Source: Rhodovulum sp. P5
GTDB lineage: Bacteria; Pseudomonadota; Alphaproteobacteria; Rhodobacterales; Rhodobacteraceae
Assembly (NCBI RefSeq): GCF_002079305.1
Contig: NZ_CP015039.1
Span: 1,013,501 to 1,077,500, forward strand
DNA length: 64,000 bases
Direction: 5' to 3'
Below, piece after piece: positions 1 through 9,868 of the stretch (positions are counted from its first letter, which is position 1; the number at the start of each line of letters is the position of its first letter). Made by a program: the position numbers and the translations under genes. Under the pieces are notes generated by a model. The model was not told the DNA's origin. It worked only from the letters and a program-made list of their open reading frames with translations, and did not search any database.

Positions 1-72
1 CTTGAGGTGACCCTGACCGACGTCACCCGCCCCTATGCGGCGCCGTCAGGCAAGACACCGGAGCATCGCTGA
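1..72 (+). CDS. C-terminal end of a partial gene, probably DUF2948 family
   Basis: Frame 1 is open from the window edge to a TGA at 70-72 and encodes 23 residues ending in GKTPEHR. It lies 86 bp upstream of hisD on the same strand. In Rhodobacterales a DUF2948-family gene commonly sits directly before hisD, and the visible tail (LEVTLTDVTRPYAAPSG) would suit it. That assignment is inference from gene order plus a short tail; the body of the gene is outside the window. Confidence 0.5.
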   Translation, partial: LEVTLTDVTRPYAAPSGKTPEHR

Positions 73-158
73 GCCCCCGTCCGCACACCGACGCTTTGGG
101 GTGTTCACCCTCCCCGCGATTGCCGCTACACAGAACGGGACAGTTTGCGAGGGACAAG

Positions 159-1469
159 ATGCCCGTATTTCTCGATACAAGTGCGCCGGGGTTCGAGGAC
201 GATTTCGCGGCGCTTCTGAGCGCCAAGCGTGAGGACAGCCCGGACGTGGACGACACCGTCGCCGCGATCATTGCCGATGTCCGCGCGCGCGGCGACGCGG
301 CCGTGATCGAACTGACCGACCGCTTTGACCGGCTGAGTCTGACCCCTGAGACGCTGGCCTTTTCGGCCGAGGAGATCGAGGCCGCCTGTGCCACGGTTCC
401 CGATGACGAACGCGCGGCCCTTGAACTCGCCGCAGAGCGGATCCGGGCCTATCACGTCCGCCAAAAACCCGACGATGCCACATGGACGGACCCCGAAGGC
501 GCGACGCTGGGCTGGCGCTGGACGCCAGTGTCGGCGGCGGGGCTTTACGTGCCCGGGGGGCTGGCCTCCTACCCGTCTTCGGTCCTGATGAACGCGATCC
601 CGGCACAGGTCGCGGGGGTGGAGCGGCTGGTGATCTGCGCGCCCACGCCCGAGGGCAAGGCAAATCCGCTGGTGCTTCTGGCCGCGAAACTGTCGGGGGT
701 GGACACCGTCTATCGTATCGGTGGGGCCCAGGCGATTGCAGCGCTCGCCTATGGCACCGACACGATTCAGCCCGTCGACAAGATCACCGGGCCGGGCAAT
801 GCCTATGTCGCCGCGGCGAAACGGCGGGTGTTCGGCAAGGTGGGGATCGACATGATCGCCGGTCCATCCGAAATCCTCGTGATCGCTGACAAAGACAACG
901 ACCCCGACTGGGTGGCCATCGATCTTTTGTCCCAGGCCGAGCACGATGAAAGCGCGCAATCGATCCTGATCACCGATGACGCGGAGTTTGGCCGGGCCGT
1001 CGCCGCCGCGGTCGATCGGCATCTTGAAACCCTGGAACGCCGCGCCATCGCCGGGGCAAGCTGGCGCGATTTCGGCGCCGTCATCACGGTGCGAAATCTC
1101 GACGAGGCAGCCGAGCTTTCCAATCGCGTCGCGCCCGAACACCTGGAGCTTTGCGTTGCCGACCCAGATGCACTGTCGGAAAAGATCACCCATGCCGGCG
1201 CAATCTTCCTGGGCCAATGGACACCGGAGGCCATCGGCGACTATATCGGCGGGCCGAACCACGTTCTGCCGACCGCGCGGTCGGCCCGGTTCTCCTCGGG
1301 CCTAAGCGTGCATGACTTCATCAAGCGCACGACGCTGGCAAAGATGACGCCCGCCGCGCTGAAGGCCATCGGACCCGCCGCCGAAACGCTGGCGATCTCG
1401 GAAAGCCTGGAGGCACACGGGCTGTCGATCCGCGCGCGGCTGAACCGGTTGAACGAGGCAGAGACATGA
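159..1469 (+). CDS. hisD: Histidinol dehydrogenase
   Basis: Catalyses the last two steps of histidine biosynthesis, NAD-dependent oxidation of L-histidinol to L-histidine, as a cytoplasmic zinc enzyme. The 436-residue product has the usual family length. All key residues are visible: zinc ligands Q259 and H262 (SQAEHDE), D361 (IGDYIGGPNH) and H420, and the catalytic pair E327-H328 (APEHLEL). The ATG at 159 is chosen because GAGGGACAAG precedes it and because the longer upstream frame adds residues unlike HisD. The stop overlaps the next gene by ATGA. The intact active site contrasts with the second HisD-family protein at 21882-23213 and marks this copy as the biosynthetic one. Confidence 0.96.
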   Translation: MPVFLDTSAPGFEDDFAALLSAKREDSPDVDDTVAAIIADVRARGDAAVIELTDRFDRLSLTPETLAFSAEEIEAACATVPDDERAALELAAERIRAYHVRQKPDDATWTDPEGATLGWRWTPVSAAGLYVPGGLASYPSSVLMNAIPAQVAGVERLVICAPTPEGKANPLVLLAAKLSGVDTVYRIGGAQAIAALAYGTDTIQPVDKITGPGNAYVAAAKRRVFGKVGIDMIAGPSEILVIADKDNDPDWVAIDLLSQAEHDESAQSILITDDAEFGRAVAAAVDRHLETLERRAIAGASWRDFGAVITVRNLDEAAELSNRVAPEHLELCVADPDALSEKITHAGAIFLGQWTPEAIGDYIGGPNHVLPTARSARFSSGLSVHDFIKRTTLAKMTPAALKAIGPAAETLAISESLEAHGLSIRARLNRLNEAET

Positions 1470-1951
1470 CCACCGCGCGCCTGACCCATGTGGAACTGGA
1501 CGATTCCAACCTGCCCCCGCCCACGCCGGAGATCGAGCAGGAACGGAAGGTCGCGCTTTTCGACCTGATGGAGGACAACTCCTTCGGCCTGCCGGGGCGC
1601 GAAGACCGGCCAGCGCCGGACGGCCCCTATCGCCTGACGCTATCGATCCGCGAAAAGCGGCTGGTGTTCGACGTCAAGACCGAAACAGGTGATCCGGCGG
1701 CAGAGTTCCATTTGTCGCTGTCCCCGTTCCGGCAGGCGGTGAAGGACTATTGGCAGATCTGCGAAAGCTATTTCGACGCGGTCAAGCGCCTGCCCCCCAG
1801 CCAGATCGAGGCCATTGATATGGCCCGTCGCGGCATCCACAACGAAGGTGCGCGCATCCTGCAGGAACGGCTCGACGGTAAGGCCGATCTCGACATCGAT
1901 ACCGCGCGACGGCTGTTCACCCTTGTTTGCGTCTTGCATCACGGGGGTTGA
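1466..1951 (+). CDS. UPF0262 family protein
   Basis: Encodes 161 residues, matching the alphaproteobacterial UPF0262 family by length, by the N-terminal acidic linker followed by IEQERKVALFDLMEDNSF, and by position directly after hisD. No catalytic motif or membrane segment is visible and the family function is unknown. It starts inside the hisD stop (ATGA overlap) and is followed after one base by the phosphatase gene, so all are almost certainly translated from one mRNA. Confidence 0.88.
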   Translation: MTTARLTHVELDDSNLPPPTPEIEQERKVALFDLMEDNSFGLPGREDRPAPDGPYRLTLSIREKRLVFDVKTETGDPAAEFHLSLSPFRQAVKDYWQICESYFDAVKRLPPSQIEAIDMARRGIHNEGARILQERLDGKADLDIDTARRLFTLVCVLHHGG

Positions 1952-1952
1952 G

Positions 1953-2420
1953 GTGCCGGGGAAAATCCCGTCCTCCGTGTTGTTCTGCTGCGACCACAAT
2001 TCGGTCCGCTCCCCCATGGCCGAGGGGATCATGAAGAAGTTCTATGGCGATGCCAGTTTCGTTCAGTCGGTCGGCGTCCACAACGACCGGGAGGTCGACG
2101 GCTTTTCCGTCGCCGTGTGCGAGGAACTGGGCGTCGAGATCGACCGCCATCAGGCCCGCTCTTTCGACGAGATGGAGGATTGGGGCGACGACCTGTCGGG
2201 CTTTGATCTGATCATCGCGATGTCACCGGCCAGCCTGCGCCGGGCACAGGAACTGACGCGCTACTATCATCTGGACGTGGAATACTGGCCGATCCTCGAC
2301 CCCACAGGTCTGGGCGAGACCCGCAATGACAAGCTGGACGCCTATCGCCAGACCCGCAACCAGATCATAGACCGGCTGATCGACCGGTTCGGAAAACCAA
2401 GGGAGGGCCACAGACCATGA
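1953..2420 (+). CDS. Low molecular weight phosphotyrosine phosphatase family protein
   Basis: Small cytoplasmic phosphatase of the LMW-PTP/ArsC fold, 155 residues. The P-loop CX5RS is at C13-R19 (CDHNSVRS) right after the first beta strand (SSVLFC), and the general-acid DP is present near the C-terminus (YWPILDPTG). The GTG at 1953 is taken as start because it sits one base after the UPF0262 stop and lets the protein begin just before the P-loop strand; the in-frame extension overlaps the upstream gene. The real substrate is not known; homologues here are often labelled arsenate reductase by fold only. The stop overlaps the next gene by ATGA. Confidence 0.87.
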   Translation: MPGKIPSSVLFCCDHNSVRSPMAEGIMKKFYGDASFVQSVGVHNDREVDGFSVAVCEELGVEIDRHQARSFDEMEDWGDDLSGFDLIIAMSPASLRRAQELTRYYHLDVEYWPILDPTGLGETRNDKLDAYRQTRNQIIDRLIDRFGKPREGHRP

Positions 2421-2812
2421 GCCATGACGTGATCGAACGCTATTTCGCGGCCTTCAACGCGGGCGACACCCCCGGCATGCTGGCCGAACTGTCCGAAGAC
2501 ATCGACCATCATGTGAACGAAGGGAAGATCCGGCGCGGCAAACCGGCCTTTGCGGAGTTCTGTGCCCACATGTCCCGCTGCTACCGCGAGACGCTGACCG
2601 ACATGGTGATCTTCACGACGGCGGATGGCACGCGGGCAGCGGCTGAATATGTGGTCAACGGCACCTATCTGGAAACCGACGAAGGGCTGCCCGCGGCAAC
2701 CGGCCAGACCTACCGCCTGCCCGCCGGATCCTTCTTCACGCTCAAGGACGGCAAGATTTCCCGCGTGACCACCTATTACAATCTGGCCGACTGGCTGGCG
2801 CAGGTGTCATGA
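2417..2812 (+). CDS. SnoaL/ketosteroid-isomerase-like protein
   Basis: Encodes 131 residues with the NTF2-like/SnoaL pattern: an N-terminal helix (VIERYFAAFNAGD), the L-D-x-D-H-H region of the conical barrel, and C-terminal strands (GSFFTLKDGKISRVTTYYN). It resembles the steroid delta-isomerase-related family, in which substrates are unknown. Both ends overlap neighbours by ATGA, so it is translationally coupled to the phosphatase before it and the GNAT gene after it. A binding or isomerase role is possible; nothing in the sequence fixes a substrate. Confidence 0.82.
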   Translation: MSHDVIERYFAAFNAGDTPGMLAELSEDIDHHVNEGKIRRGKPAFAEFCAHMSRCYRETLTDMVIFTTADGTRAAAEYVVNGTYLETDEGLPAATGQTYRLPAGSFFTLKDGKISRVTTYYNLADWLAQVS

Positions 2813-3396
2813 GCCTGCAATTCCGCGCGCTGACCGGCCCCGACCTGACCGCCGCGCTGGACGATCTGGCGGCCTTGCGGATCAGGGTCTTTCGGGACTG
2901 GCCGTATCTTTACGACGGCGACCACGCCTATGAACGGCGCTACATGGAAAGCTACCGCGACAACGACCGGGCGATCCTCGTGGCTGCCTTTGACGGCGAT
3001 CGCCTTGTCGGGGCCGCAACGGGTACGCCGATGGCGGATCATGCCGACGATTTCGCCGCGGCGTTCGAGGGGCAAGACCACGCCCTTGGGGACATCTTCT
3101 ATTGCGCCGAAAGCGTTCTGCTGCCCGAGTTTCGCGGCCAGGGTGCCGGCCACACCTTTTTCGACCTGCGAGAGGCGCATGCCCGCAAACTGGGTCACAG
3201 ATACAGCGCGTTCTGCGGGGTCGTGCGCCCCGACGACCACCCGCTGCGCCCCGCGGGCTATCGCCCGCTGGATCCGTTCTGGCGCAAGCGGGGCTATGAA
3301 CCTCTGCCAGGCGCGGTGGCATGGTTCACATGGAAAGACGTCGATCAGCCCAACACGACCCGCCACCCGCTGCAATTCTGGATCAAGGACCTATGA
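2809..3396 (+). CDS. GNAT family N-acetyltransferase
   Basis: Encodes 195 residues of the GNAT fold, expected to transfer an acetyl group from acetyl-CoA to an amine. The N-terminal LAALRIRVFRDWPYLY block and motif A with the pyrophosphate-binding loop RGQGAG (in LPEFRGQGAGHTFFD) are visible. The substrate cannot be read from the sequence. It overlaps the upstream SnoaL-like gene and the downstream nitrilase-like gene by four bases each. A GNAT domain next to a nitrilase domain recalls the single-chain GNAT-nitrilase branch of the nitrilase superfamily; here the two are separate but translationally coupled, suggesting a common substrate or complex. Confidence 0.88.
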   Translation: MSLQFRALTGPDLTAALDDLAALRIRVFRDWPYLYDGDHAYERRYMESYRDNDRAILVAAFDGDRLVGAATGTPMADHADDFAAAFEGQDHALGDIFYCAESVLLPEFRGQGAGHTFFDLREAHARKLGHRYSAFCGVVRPDDHPLRPAGYRPLDPFWRKRGYEPLPGAVAWFTWKDVDQPNTTRHPLQFWIKDL

Positions 3397-4286
3397 GGAT
3401 CGCGGCGGCCGCCTATCCGATCGATTGGCATGACAGTTGGTCAAGCTTCGAGGACAAGCTATCGGCTTGGGTTGCAGAAGCCGCGGACGCAAAGGCCGAA
3501 CTGATCGTCTTCCCAGAATATGGGGCGATGGAACTGGCCTCACTGGCGGGCCCGGCCGTCGCAGGCGATCTGGAGGGCGCGCTTCGCGCGGTTTCTGACC
3601 TGATGGAGCGGGCAGACGCGCTCCATGCCCGCCTGGCGATCGAACATGGCATGCACATTTTGGGGGCCAGCGCGCCGGCCTGGGCCGGTGAACGCCCCGT
3701 GAACCGCGCCCGCCTGTTCGGGCCAGGGGGTCAGACCGACTTTCAGGACAAGCAGATCATGACCCGGTTCGAGCGGGAGACATGGGATGTACACTCCGGC
3801 AACGCGCTGAAGCTTTTCGAGACATCGCTTGGCCGGATCGGCGTGCTGATCTGCTATGACGCGGAATTTCCCCTGCTGGCGCGGGCGCTGGTCGAGGCCG
3901 GGGCGGAGATTCTGCTCGTCCCCTCCTGCACCGATACGCTGGCGGGATACTGGCGGGTGCGCGTGGGCGCCATGGCCCGCGCGCTGGAAGGACAATGTGT
4001 CGTCGTCCATGCCCCCACCGTCGGCATGGCCCCGTGGTGCCCCGCGGTCGATGAAAACACCGGCGCCGCCGCCATCTATGGTCCGCCCGACATCGGGTTT
4101 CCGGCCAGCGGCGTTCTGGCCGAAGGCAGGATGACCACCCCCGGCTGGGTCCATGCCGAAATTGATATTGCGGCGATCAAGCAGGTGCGCGAAAGCGGGC
4201 AGGTTCTGAATTTCCGCCATTGGGACGAACAGGCCGACCGCATCGCCCGCGTCGTCCGGACCGAATTCAGCGCATTTAGTCCTTGA
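3393..4286 (+). CDS. Carbon-nitrogen hydrolase (nitrilase superfamily)
   Basis: Encodes 297 residues with the complete nitrilase-superfamily triad: E42 ([10 protein letters not shown]), K120 (DKQIMTRFE) and C154 (LICYDAEFP). These enzymes hydrolyse amides or nitriles through a cysteine thioester; an amidase role is more likely than a nitrilase role, though the substrate is unknown. The ATG at 3393 overlaps the GNAT stop by four bases and the protein opens with the first beta strand ([11 protein letters not shown]), which fixes the start. Its stop is 71 bases before infA, where the ATGA chain is interrupted. Confidence 0.9.
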   Translation: MRIAAAAYPIDWHDSWSSFEDKLSAWVAEAADAKAELIVFPEYGAMELASLAGPAVAGDLEGALRAVSDLMERADALHARLAIEHGMHILGASAPAWAGERPVNRARLFGPGGQTDFQDKQIMTRFERETWDVHSGNALKLFETSLGRIGVLICYDAEFPLLARALVEAGAEILLVPSCTDTLAGYWRVRVGAMARALEGQCVVVHAPTVGMAPWCPAVDENTGAAAIYGPPDIGFPASGVLAEGRMTTPGWVHAEIDIAAIKQVRESGQVLNFRHWDEQADRIARVVRTEFSAFSP

Positions 4287-4357
4287 ACTACAGGTTAATC
4301 GGGCGCATCTACTTGGTCGCCCGGAATCTGGCCGGGCATACCAAAGATGGAGTAACC

Positions 4358-4576
4358 ATGGCCAAGGAAGAAATGCTCGAATTTCCTGGCGTCGTGAAGG
4401 AACTCCTGCCGAACGCGACATTCCGGGTCGAGCTGGACAACGGCCATGAGATCATCGCACATACGGCAGGCAAGATGCGCAAGAACCGCATCCGCGTTCT
4501 GGCCGGCGACCGGGTTCAGGTCGAAATGACCCCCTACGATCTGACCAAGGGTCGGATCAACTATCGCTTCAAGTAA
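4358..4576 (+). CDS. infA: Translation initiation factor IF-1
   Basis: Encodes 72 residues, exactly the standard IF-1 length, with the OB-fold signature ([20 protein letters not shown], then [16 protein letters not shown] and the basic GRINYRFK end). IF-1 binds the A site of the 30S subunit with IF-2 and IF-3 during initiation. The start at 4358 follows GGAG five bases upstream; a longer in-frame extension has no IF-1 counterpart. The gene is followed after three bases by maf. Confidence 0.98.
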   Translation: MAKEEMLEFPGVVKELLPNATFRVELDNGHEIIAHTAGKMRKNRIRVLAGDRVQVEMTPYDLTKGRINYRFK

Positions 4577-4579
4577 GCC

Positions 4580-5158
4580 TTGCGGCTGATCCTCGGCTCT
4601 GCAAGCCCGCGCCGGAGGGAGCTTCTGGCGCAACTCGGTGTCGTGCCGGACGACATTCGCCCCGCCGATATCGACGAAACGCCCCGCAAGACTGACCTGC
4701 CCCGCCCCTATTGCGCCCGTATGGCCACCGAAAAGGTCCGCGCGGTCACCGCAGCCGAGGACGAACTGGTGCTCTGCGCCGATACCACGGTGGCGCTGGG
4801 GCGGCGCATCCTCGGCAAGCCGGCGACGGCCGCAGAGGCCGCGGAATTCCTTCTGGCGCTTTCCGGGCGCCGGCATCGCGTGATCACCGCCGTGGCGCTG
4901 AAGCTTGGCGGGCGGCTTTGGGAACGCGATGTCGTGACCAGCGTCAAGATGAAGCCTTTGTCCGATACCGAACTGAACGCCTATCTCGCCTCGGGGGAAT
5001 GGCAGGGCAAGGCGGGCGGCTACGGCATTCAGGGCATGGCCGGGACCTTCATTCCGTGGATCAACGGCTCGTTTTCCGCCGTGGTCGGCCTGCCGCTGGC
5101 CGAAACCGCCGCCCTGTTGGCTGGCGCGGGCTATCCTATCTACAGGGCAGACGCATGA
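4580..5158 (+). CDS. maf: Maf family nucleoside-triphosphate pyrophosphatase
   Basis: Encodes 192 residues. Maf proteins hydrolyse non-canonical or modified NTPs to monophosphates, limiting their incorporation. The N-terminal [11 protein letters not shown] loop and the ADTTV metal-binding motif are present, with the C-terminal KAGGYGIQG and [12 protein letters not shown] segments. The start is a TTG three bases after the infA stop; starting later would cut the catalytic loop. Whether it prefers dTTP/UTP (YhdE type) or m7GTP (YceF type) is not decided here. It overlaps the RNase E/G gene by ATGA. Confidence 0.95.
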   Translation: MRLILGSASPRRRELLAQLGVVPDDIRPADIDETPRKTDLPRPYCARMATEKVRAVTAAEDELVLCADTTVALGRRILGKPATAAEAAEFLLALSGRRHRVITAVALKLGGRLWERDVVTSVKMKPLSDTELNAYLASGEWQGKAGGYGIQGMAGTFIPWINGSFSAVVGLPLAETAALLAGAGYPIYRADA

Positions 5159-6198
5159 AGGGCAGTGCCGCCTATCTCGACGCGATCAACGGGCGCAAGG
5201 CCGCCGCGCTGATGGTTGACGGGAAACTTGAAGACCTGCTGATCGATCCCCCGTCCGACATACCGGCGCCCGGCGCAGTCTTCCGCGCCGTGGTCGACCG
5301 GCAGGTGAAGGGCCAGGGCGGCGTCTTCCTGCGCCTGCCCGAGGGGCGCGCGTTCCTGCGGCAGGCAAAGGGACTTACGCCCGGCCAAGGGATGCTGGTT
5401 CAGGTCACCGGCTATGCCGAACCCGGCAAGGCCGTGCCGGTCACATCGCGCCTGCTGTTCAAGAGCCGCTATGCCATCGTCACCCCCAATGCGCCAGGGA
5501 TCAACGTCTCCCGCGCGATCCGGGAGGAGGACGAACGCGACCGTCTTCTGCTGACCGCCCATGAGGCGATGGCCGACGCACCGGACGATCTTGGCCTGAT
5601 CTGCCGCTCTGCCTGCGCCGATGTCGAGGCGGAAACCATCGCCGAAGACATCGCGTCCATGCGCGAGATGGCCGAGGCGATCACAGTCGAGCCTGCGAAC
5701 GGGGCGCCCGAATTGCTTCTCGATGCGCCCGATGCGCATCTGCGCGCCTGGATCGACTGGGCCGCGCCCACCCCCGACAGCGTGACCGACACGCCCGGCT
5801 GTTTCGACGATGCCGGCGTGGCAGAAGCCATCGACGCCCTCACGGGACCGGCGCCCCTGCCCGATGGCGGTACGGTGTTCGTCGAGCCGACCCGGGCCCT
5901 TGTGGCGGTCGACGTGAACACCGGCCGCGATACCTCGCCCGCAGCTGGTCTGAAGGCGAACATCGCCGCGGCCCGCGCCCTGCCCCGGCTGTTGCGTCTT
6001 CGGGGTCTCGGCGGTCAGATCGTCATTGACTTTGCTCCTATGCCCAAACGCGACCGCGTGCGGGTGGAACAGATCCTCAAGTCCACATCCCGGTCCGATC
6101 TGGTGGAAACCACATTTGTCGGCTGGACGCCCTTGGGCCATGCGGAACTGACCCGCAAACGGGAACGCCTGCCCCTGACCGAGCTTATGGCCCGATGA
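5155..6198 (+). CDS. Short ribonuclease E/G family protein
   Basis: Encodes 347 residues, much shorter than RNase E and shorter than RNase G. The N-terminal half carries the S1-like region ([20 protein letters not shown]) and the catalytic-domain aspartates are recognisable as D253 ([10 protein letters not shown]) and D292 (IVIDFAPM). The zinc-link CPxC and the C-terminal scaffold of RNase E are absent. It is therefore the compact alphaproteobacterial form found beside maf and yacG. An RNA-processing role is expected, but oligomerisation must differ from E. coli RNase E. Both ends overlap neighbours by ATGA. Confidence 0.88.
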   Translation: MKGSAAYLDAINGRKAAALMVDGKLEDLLIDPPSDIPAPGAVFRAVVDRQVKGQGGVFLRLPEGRAFLRQAKGLTPGQGMLVQVTGYAEPGKAVPVTSRLLFKSRYAIVTPNAPGINVSRAIREEDERDRLLLTAHEAMADAPDDLGLICRSACADVEAETIAEDIASMREMAEAITVEPANGAPELLLDAPDAHLRAWIDWAAPTPDSVTDTPGCFDDAGVAEAIDALTGPAPLPDGGTVFVEPTRALVAVDVNTGRDTSPAAGLKANIAAARALPRLLRLRGLGGQIVIDFAPMPKRDRVRVEQILKSTSRSDLVETTFVGWTPLGHAELTRKRERLPLTELMAR

Positions 6199-6380
6199 CC
6201 TGCCCGATCTGCAAGAAACCCTCCTCCCCCGACTACCGCCCATTCTGCTCGCGCCGTTGCGCCGATATCGACCTCGGCAAGTGGCTGTCGGGCAGCTACA
6301 CGATCCCCGGAGAGTCCGTTGCAGTCGCGGATCACGACGAGGCCCAGCGTCCCCGCAATGGTGAACCCGGCGACAGCTAG
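6195..6380 (+). CDS. yacG: DNA gyrase inhibitor YacG
   Basis: Encodes 61 residues with the YacG zinc-binding pattern: C3-x2-C6 and C18-x3-C22, followed by the [15 protein letters not shown] segment typical of the family. YacG homologues bind GyrB and inhibit gyrase in vitro. It overlaps the RNase E/G stop by four bases and ends the long plus-strand operon that begins upstream of hisD. Confidence 0.93.
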   Translation: MTCPICKKPSSPDYRPFCSRRCADIDLGKWLSGSYTIPGESVAVADHDEAQRPRNGEPGDS

Positions 6381-6527
6381 GGCCGTCCGGCGGAGAGCGG
6401 TAGCAGCCGCGTCCTGGAACACTCTATCAACGTGAAAAAAGGCGAAGTTTCCCGCCTGCCCCCTCTGGACACCACCCCGTAGCTCCCTTACACACTCTCC
6501 ACCCACGGCGATGATCGCCGGTCCCGT

Positions 6528-6602
6528 GCCCGGGTAGCTCAGGGGTAGAGCAGTGGATTGAAAATCCTCGTGTCGGTGGTTCGATTCCGCCCCCGGGCAC
6601 CA
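6528..6602 (+). tRNA. tRNA-Phe (anticodon GAA)
   Basis: Acceptor strands GCCCGGG (6528-6534) and CCCGGGC (6592-6598) pair, followed by discriminator A and an encoded CCA. The anticodon loop TTGAAAA gives anticodon GAA, so the tRNA reads UUU/UUC. The T arm GGTGG-TTCGATT-CCGCC is perfect. The anticodon stem GTGGA/TCCTC has a U-U opposition at positions 28-42. Confidence 0.98.
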
Positions 6603-6803
6603 CAGTATCCTGAAATCATTCCGATGCCTGCTCCTGTGGCGATTTGTGCGGCGTTAAACAGAATGCGAATACACCGGTATCATACCGTCCCGACAGTCAC
6701 CGGATTTCGCACTTCCCGACCCATCTGCCAAAAGCCATTGTACAGGCGCAAACGCCAAAAAGAATGCCGGCACAGCTAGGCAACGAAGCACCGCATGGCA
6801 GGA

Positions 6804-6878
6804 TGGTGGGTGATGAGAGATTCGAACTCCCGACATCTTCGATGTGAACGAAGCGCTCTACCACTGAGCTAATCACCC
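6804..6878 (-). tRNA. tRNA-Val (anticodon CAC)
   Basis: On the minus strand the cloverleaf starts GGGTGAT at 6878 and closes with ATCACCC, A and an encoded CCA ending at 6804. The anticodon stem CTTCG/CGAAG encloses TTCACAT, giving anticodon CAC for GUG. D arm GCTC/GAGC and T loop TTCGAAT are standard. The 201 bp between this and tRNA-Phe show no gene. Confidence 0.98.
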
Positions 6879-7002
6879 GGTGCGGCGCGTATTAGACGTC
6901 CGGCGCAGGGAGTGCAAGGGGAAAACAGGTGCGAATCTGACTGGTAGCGGCGGCAGGTCGAGGCTTCATCCCGCCAGCGTGCCACGCAGGCCCCGGACGT
7001 GA

Positions 7003-7029
7003 AAACACCGGGCGCGGGGCCCGGTGTTT
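7003..7029 (-). terminator. Intrinsic terminator of lon
   Basis: Ten-base arms AAACACCGGG (7003-7012) and CCCGGTGTTT (7020-7029) are complementary with a 7-base loop. In the minus direction the stem is followed by further T residues (GGTGTTTTC), as in a factor-independent terminator. It lies 27 bp past the lon stop. Confidence 0.8.
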
Positions 7030-7056
7030 GTCGTTCATCTCAGGGGCGGCTTCGCC

Positions 7057-9468
7057 TCAATGCGCCGCGATCTGGCCTGTGTCTTCATGGCCGGCGGCAG
7101 AGGCCGCCTTTGCGGCCGCCTCTTCCGCTGCCTCGTCCCATTCTATGGGCTCGGGCTCACGGATCAGGGCGTGTTTCAGGACGTCGCGCACATTGGCCAC
7201 GGGAATGATCTCCAGCCCCTCTTTCACGTTGTCGGGGATCTCGGGCAGGTCCTTCTCGTTCTCCTCGGGGATCAGAACCGTCTTTATCCCGCCGCGAAGG
7301 GCCGCGAGCAGTTTCTCCTTCAAGCCGCCGATCGCCAGCACATTGCCGCGCAGCGTGACCTCGCCCGTCATGGCGATGTCCTTTCGGACGGGGATACCGG
7401 TCAGAACCGAAACAATGGACGTCACCATCGCGATGCCCGCCGACGGGCCATCCTTGGGCGTCGCCCCCTCGGGCACGTGGACGTGGATATCCCATTTCTC
7501 GAACCGGGGCGGCTTCACACCGATCTCGGGCGCGATGGACCGCACGAAGCTGGAGGCCGCGTCGATGGATTCCTTCATCACATCGCCAAGCTTGCCGGTG
7601 GTCTTCATCCGCCCCTTGCCGGGCAGTTTCAGCGCCTCGATGGACAGAAGATCGCCGCCCACCTGCGTCCAGGCAAGCCCGGTCACCACGCCGACCTGAT
7701 CCTCCTTCTCGGCAAGGCCATAGCGGAACTTCTTGACCCCAAGGAAATCCTCAAGGTTTTCCGGCGTGACGGTGACCTTGTCGGCTTCCTTCTTCACCAG
7801 CTTGGTCACGGCCTTGCGGGACAGCTTCGCGATCTCACGCTCAAGGTTCCGCACCCCGGCTTCCCGGGTATAGCGGCGCACGATTTCCGTCAGCGCGTCG
7901 TTCGAAAGCTCGAATTCCTTCTCCCGCAGACCGTGGTTCTTCATCTGCTTGGGAATCAGGTGGCGCGTGGCGATTTCCTGCTTCTCGTCCTCGGTATAGC
8001 CGGCAAGGCTGATGATCTCCATCCGGTCCAAAAGCGGCCCCGGCATGTTGTAGGAGTTCGCCGTGGTCAGGAACATCACGTTGGACAGGTCATATTCGAC
8101 CTCAAGGTAATGGTCCACGAAGGTGGAGTTCTGTTCGGGGTCCAGCACCTCTAGCATCGCGCTGGCCGGGTCGCCGCGAAAGTCCTGCCCCATCTTGTCG
8201 ATCTCGTCGAGCAGGATAAGGGGATTGGTCGACTTCGCCTTCTTCATCGACTGGATGATCTTGCCAGGCATGGAGCCGATATAGGTCCGACGGTGGCCGC
8301 GGATCTCGGATTCATCCCGCACACCGCCAAGGCTGATGCGGATGAACTCCCGCCCCGTCGCACGCGCAACCGATTTGCCCAGCGAGGTCTTGCCCACGCC
8401 CGGCGGGCCGACAAGGCACAGGATCGGGCCCTTCAGCTTCTTGCTGCGCTGTTGCACGGCAAGATATTCGACGATCCGTTCCTTGACCTTTTCAAGCCCG
8501 TAGTGGTCGTCGTCCAACACCTTCTCGGCGCGGGTCAGGTCCTTCTTGACGCGGGTCTTCTTTTCCCACGGGATCGAGAGAATCCAGTCGAGGTAATTGC
8601 GCACGACCGTTGCCTCGGCCGACATCGGCGACATCGACTTCAGCTTCTTGATCTCGCCCTCGGCCTTTTCCAGCGCCTCTTTCGAGAGACCGGCATTGTG
8701 GACGCGCTCTTCCAGCTCGGCGATCTCGTTCTGGCCTTCGTCGCCATCGCCAAGTTCGCGCTGGATCGCCTTCATCTGTTCGTTCAGGTAGTATTCCCGC
8801 TGGGTCCGCTCCATCTGGCTCTTGACCCGGGTCTTGATCTTCTTCTCGACCTGCAGAACGCTCATCTCGCCCTGCATCAGGCCAAAGACCTTTTCCAGTC
8901 GTTCGGACACCGACAGCGTTTCAAGAAGCTCCTGCTTCTGCTCCACCTCTACGCCCAGATGGCCCGAGATCAGGTCCGCCAGCTTGGCCGGTTCCCGCGT
9001 CTCGGAAACCGTCGAAAGCGCCTCTTCGGGGATGTTCTTCTTGACCTTGGCATAGCGTTCGAACTCTGCCCCGACCGAGCGCAGAAGCGCCTCAACCGCG
9101 GCGGCATCGCCCAGTTCCTCGGTCAGTGCCTCGCAACTGGCCTCGAAGAAGCTGTCGTTGTCCAGAAAGTCCGTGATGCGCACACGCGCCTTGCCCTCGA
9201 CCAGAACCTTCACGGTTCCGTCGGGCAGTTTCAGAAGCTGCAGGACATTGGCCAATACCCCCGTCCGATAGATGCCGTCTGCCGTCGGCTCATCCACGGC
9301 CGGGTCCATCTGGGCCGACAGCAGGATCTGCTTGTCGTCCTGCATGACCTCTTCCAACGCGCGAACGGATTTCTCACGCCCCACGAAAAGCGGCACGATC
9401 ATATGCGGAAAGACCACGATGTCGCGCAATGGCAGGACAGGATAGGACTGGGTGATTTGCTCGGTCAT
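7057..9468 (-). CDS. lon: ATP-dependent protease Lon
   Basis: Encodes 803 residues, the normal length for the cytoplasmic AAA+ serine protease that degrades misfolded and selected regulatory proteins. Order of domains: N-terminal substrate-binding domain ([14 protein letters not shown]), coiled region, AAA+ module with Walker [10 protein letters not shown] and Walker B ([12 protein letters not shown]), and the C-terminal protease domain with the catalytic Ser in [11 protein letters not shown]. The ATG at 9468 is chosen because the protein then begins [16 protein letters not shown], as in the family; 53 extra in-frame upstream residues look non-coding. The C-terminus is Ala/Glu-rich. A heat-shock-like promoter candidate and a clear terminator flank it. 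Confidence 0.98.
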   Translation of the reverse strand: MTEQITQSYPVLPLRDIVVFPHMIVPLFVGREKSVRALEEVMQDDKQILLSAQMDPAVDEPTADGIYRTGVLANVLQLLKLPDGTVKVLVEGKARVRITDFLDNDSFFEASCEALTEELGDAAAVEALLRSVGAEFERYAKVKKNIPEEALSTVSETREPAKLADLISGHLGVEVEQKQELLETLSVSERLEKVFGLMQGEMSVLQVEKKIKTRVKSQMERTQREYYLNEQMKAIQRELGDGDEGQNEIAELEERVHNAGLSKEALEKAEGEIKKLKSMSPMSAEATVVRNYLDWILSIPWEKKTRVKKDLTRAEKVLDDDHYGLEKVKERIVEYLAVQQRSKKLKGPILCLVGPPGVGKTSLGKSVARATGREFIRISLGGVRDESEIRGHRRTYIGSMPGKIIQSMKKAKSTNPLILLDEIDKMGQDFRGDPASAMLEVLDPEQNSTFVDHYLEVEYDLSNVMFLTTANSYNMPGPLLDRMEIISLAGYTEDEKQEIATRHLIPKQMKNHGLREKEFELSNDALTEIVRRYTREAGVRNLEREIAKLSRKAVTKLVKKEADKVTVTPENLEDFLGVKKFRYGLAEKEDQVGVVTGLAWTQVGGDLLSIEALKLPGKGRMKTTGKLGDVMKESIDAASSFVRSIAPEIGVKPPRFEKWDIHVHVPEGATPKDGPSAGIAMVTSIVSVLTGIPVRKDIAMTGEVTLRGNVLAIGGLKEKLLAALRGGIKTVLIPEENEKDLPEIPDNVKEGLEIIPVANVRDVLKHALIREPEPIEWDEAAEEAAAKAASAAGHEDTGQIAAH

Positions 9469-9545
9469 TCGTATTCCCGTGATATGGCAAGGAAACTCTG
9501 GCCCCGGTTCCCGGCGGCCTTTGGCTCCCTCCTCTCTGGTACGAC

Positions 9546-9574
9546 TAGGTGGGCCTTGTGCCGCACTATTCAAC
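9546..9574 (-). promoter_or_regulatory. Heat-shock (RpoH)-like promoter candidate for lon
   Basis: Reading the minus strand, GTTGAAT (9574-9568) is followed after 14 bases by CCCACCTA (9553-9546). This resembles the sigma-32 consensus CTTGAAA / CCCCATNTA with mismatches in both boxes. It lies about 80 bp upstream of the lon start, and lon is a classic RpoH target. The match is imperfect and no TSS evidence exists here. Confidence 0.3.
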
Positions 9575-9868
9575 CAGACTCTGTAAGCATTTCGATACAG
9601 AATGCCTCGCTCGGTCCGAACAAGCAAGCGTCCAGTTCCTCACTATCGCTGACTGAATTCACCTGCGAATGCGGGCGCTCAGCGGGTCTCCGGCGCTCTG
9701 CCGCGACCGCAGCCAGATGGCAGATATCCGAATTTCCAACGTCGCGTATGGCCCAGATTATATTTTATTATCAATGCACTAAGCAAAGCCACTTGATAAC
9801 CAGACAGGTGTTCAGGAGGGCGAAGCAAGGCACGCCCCCCTTGGACTGCACCGCTGGCTGCGGGACTT

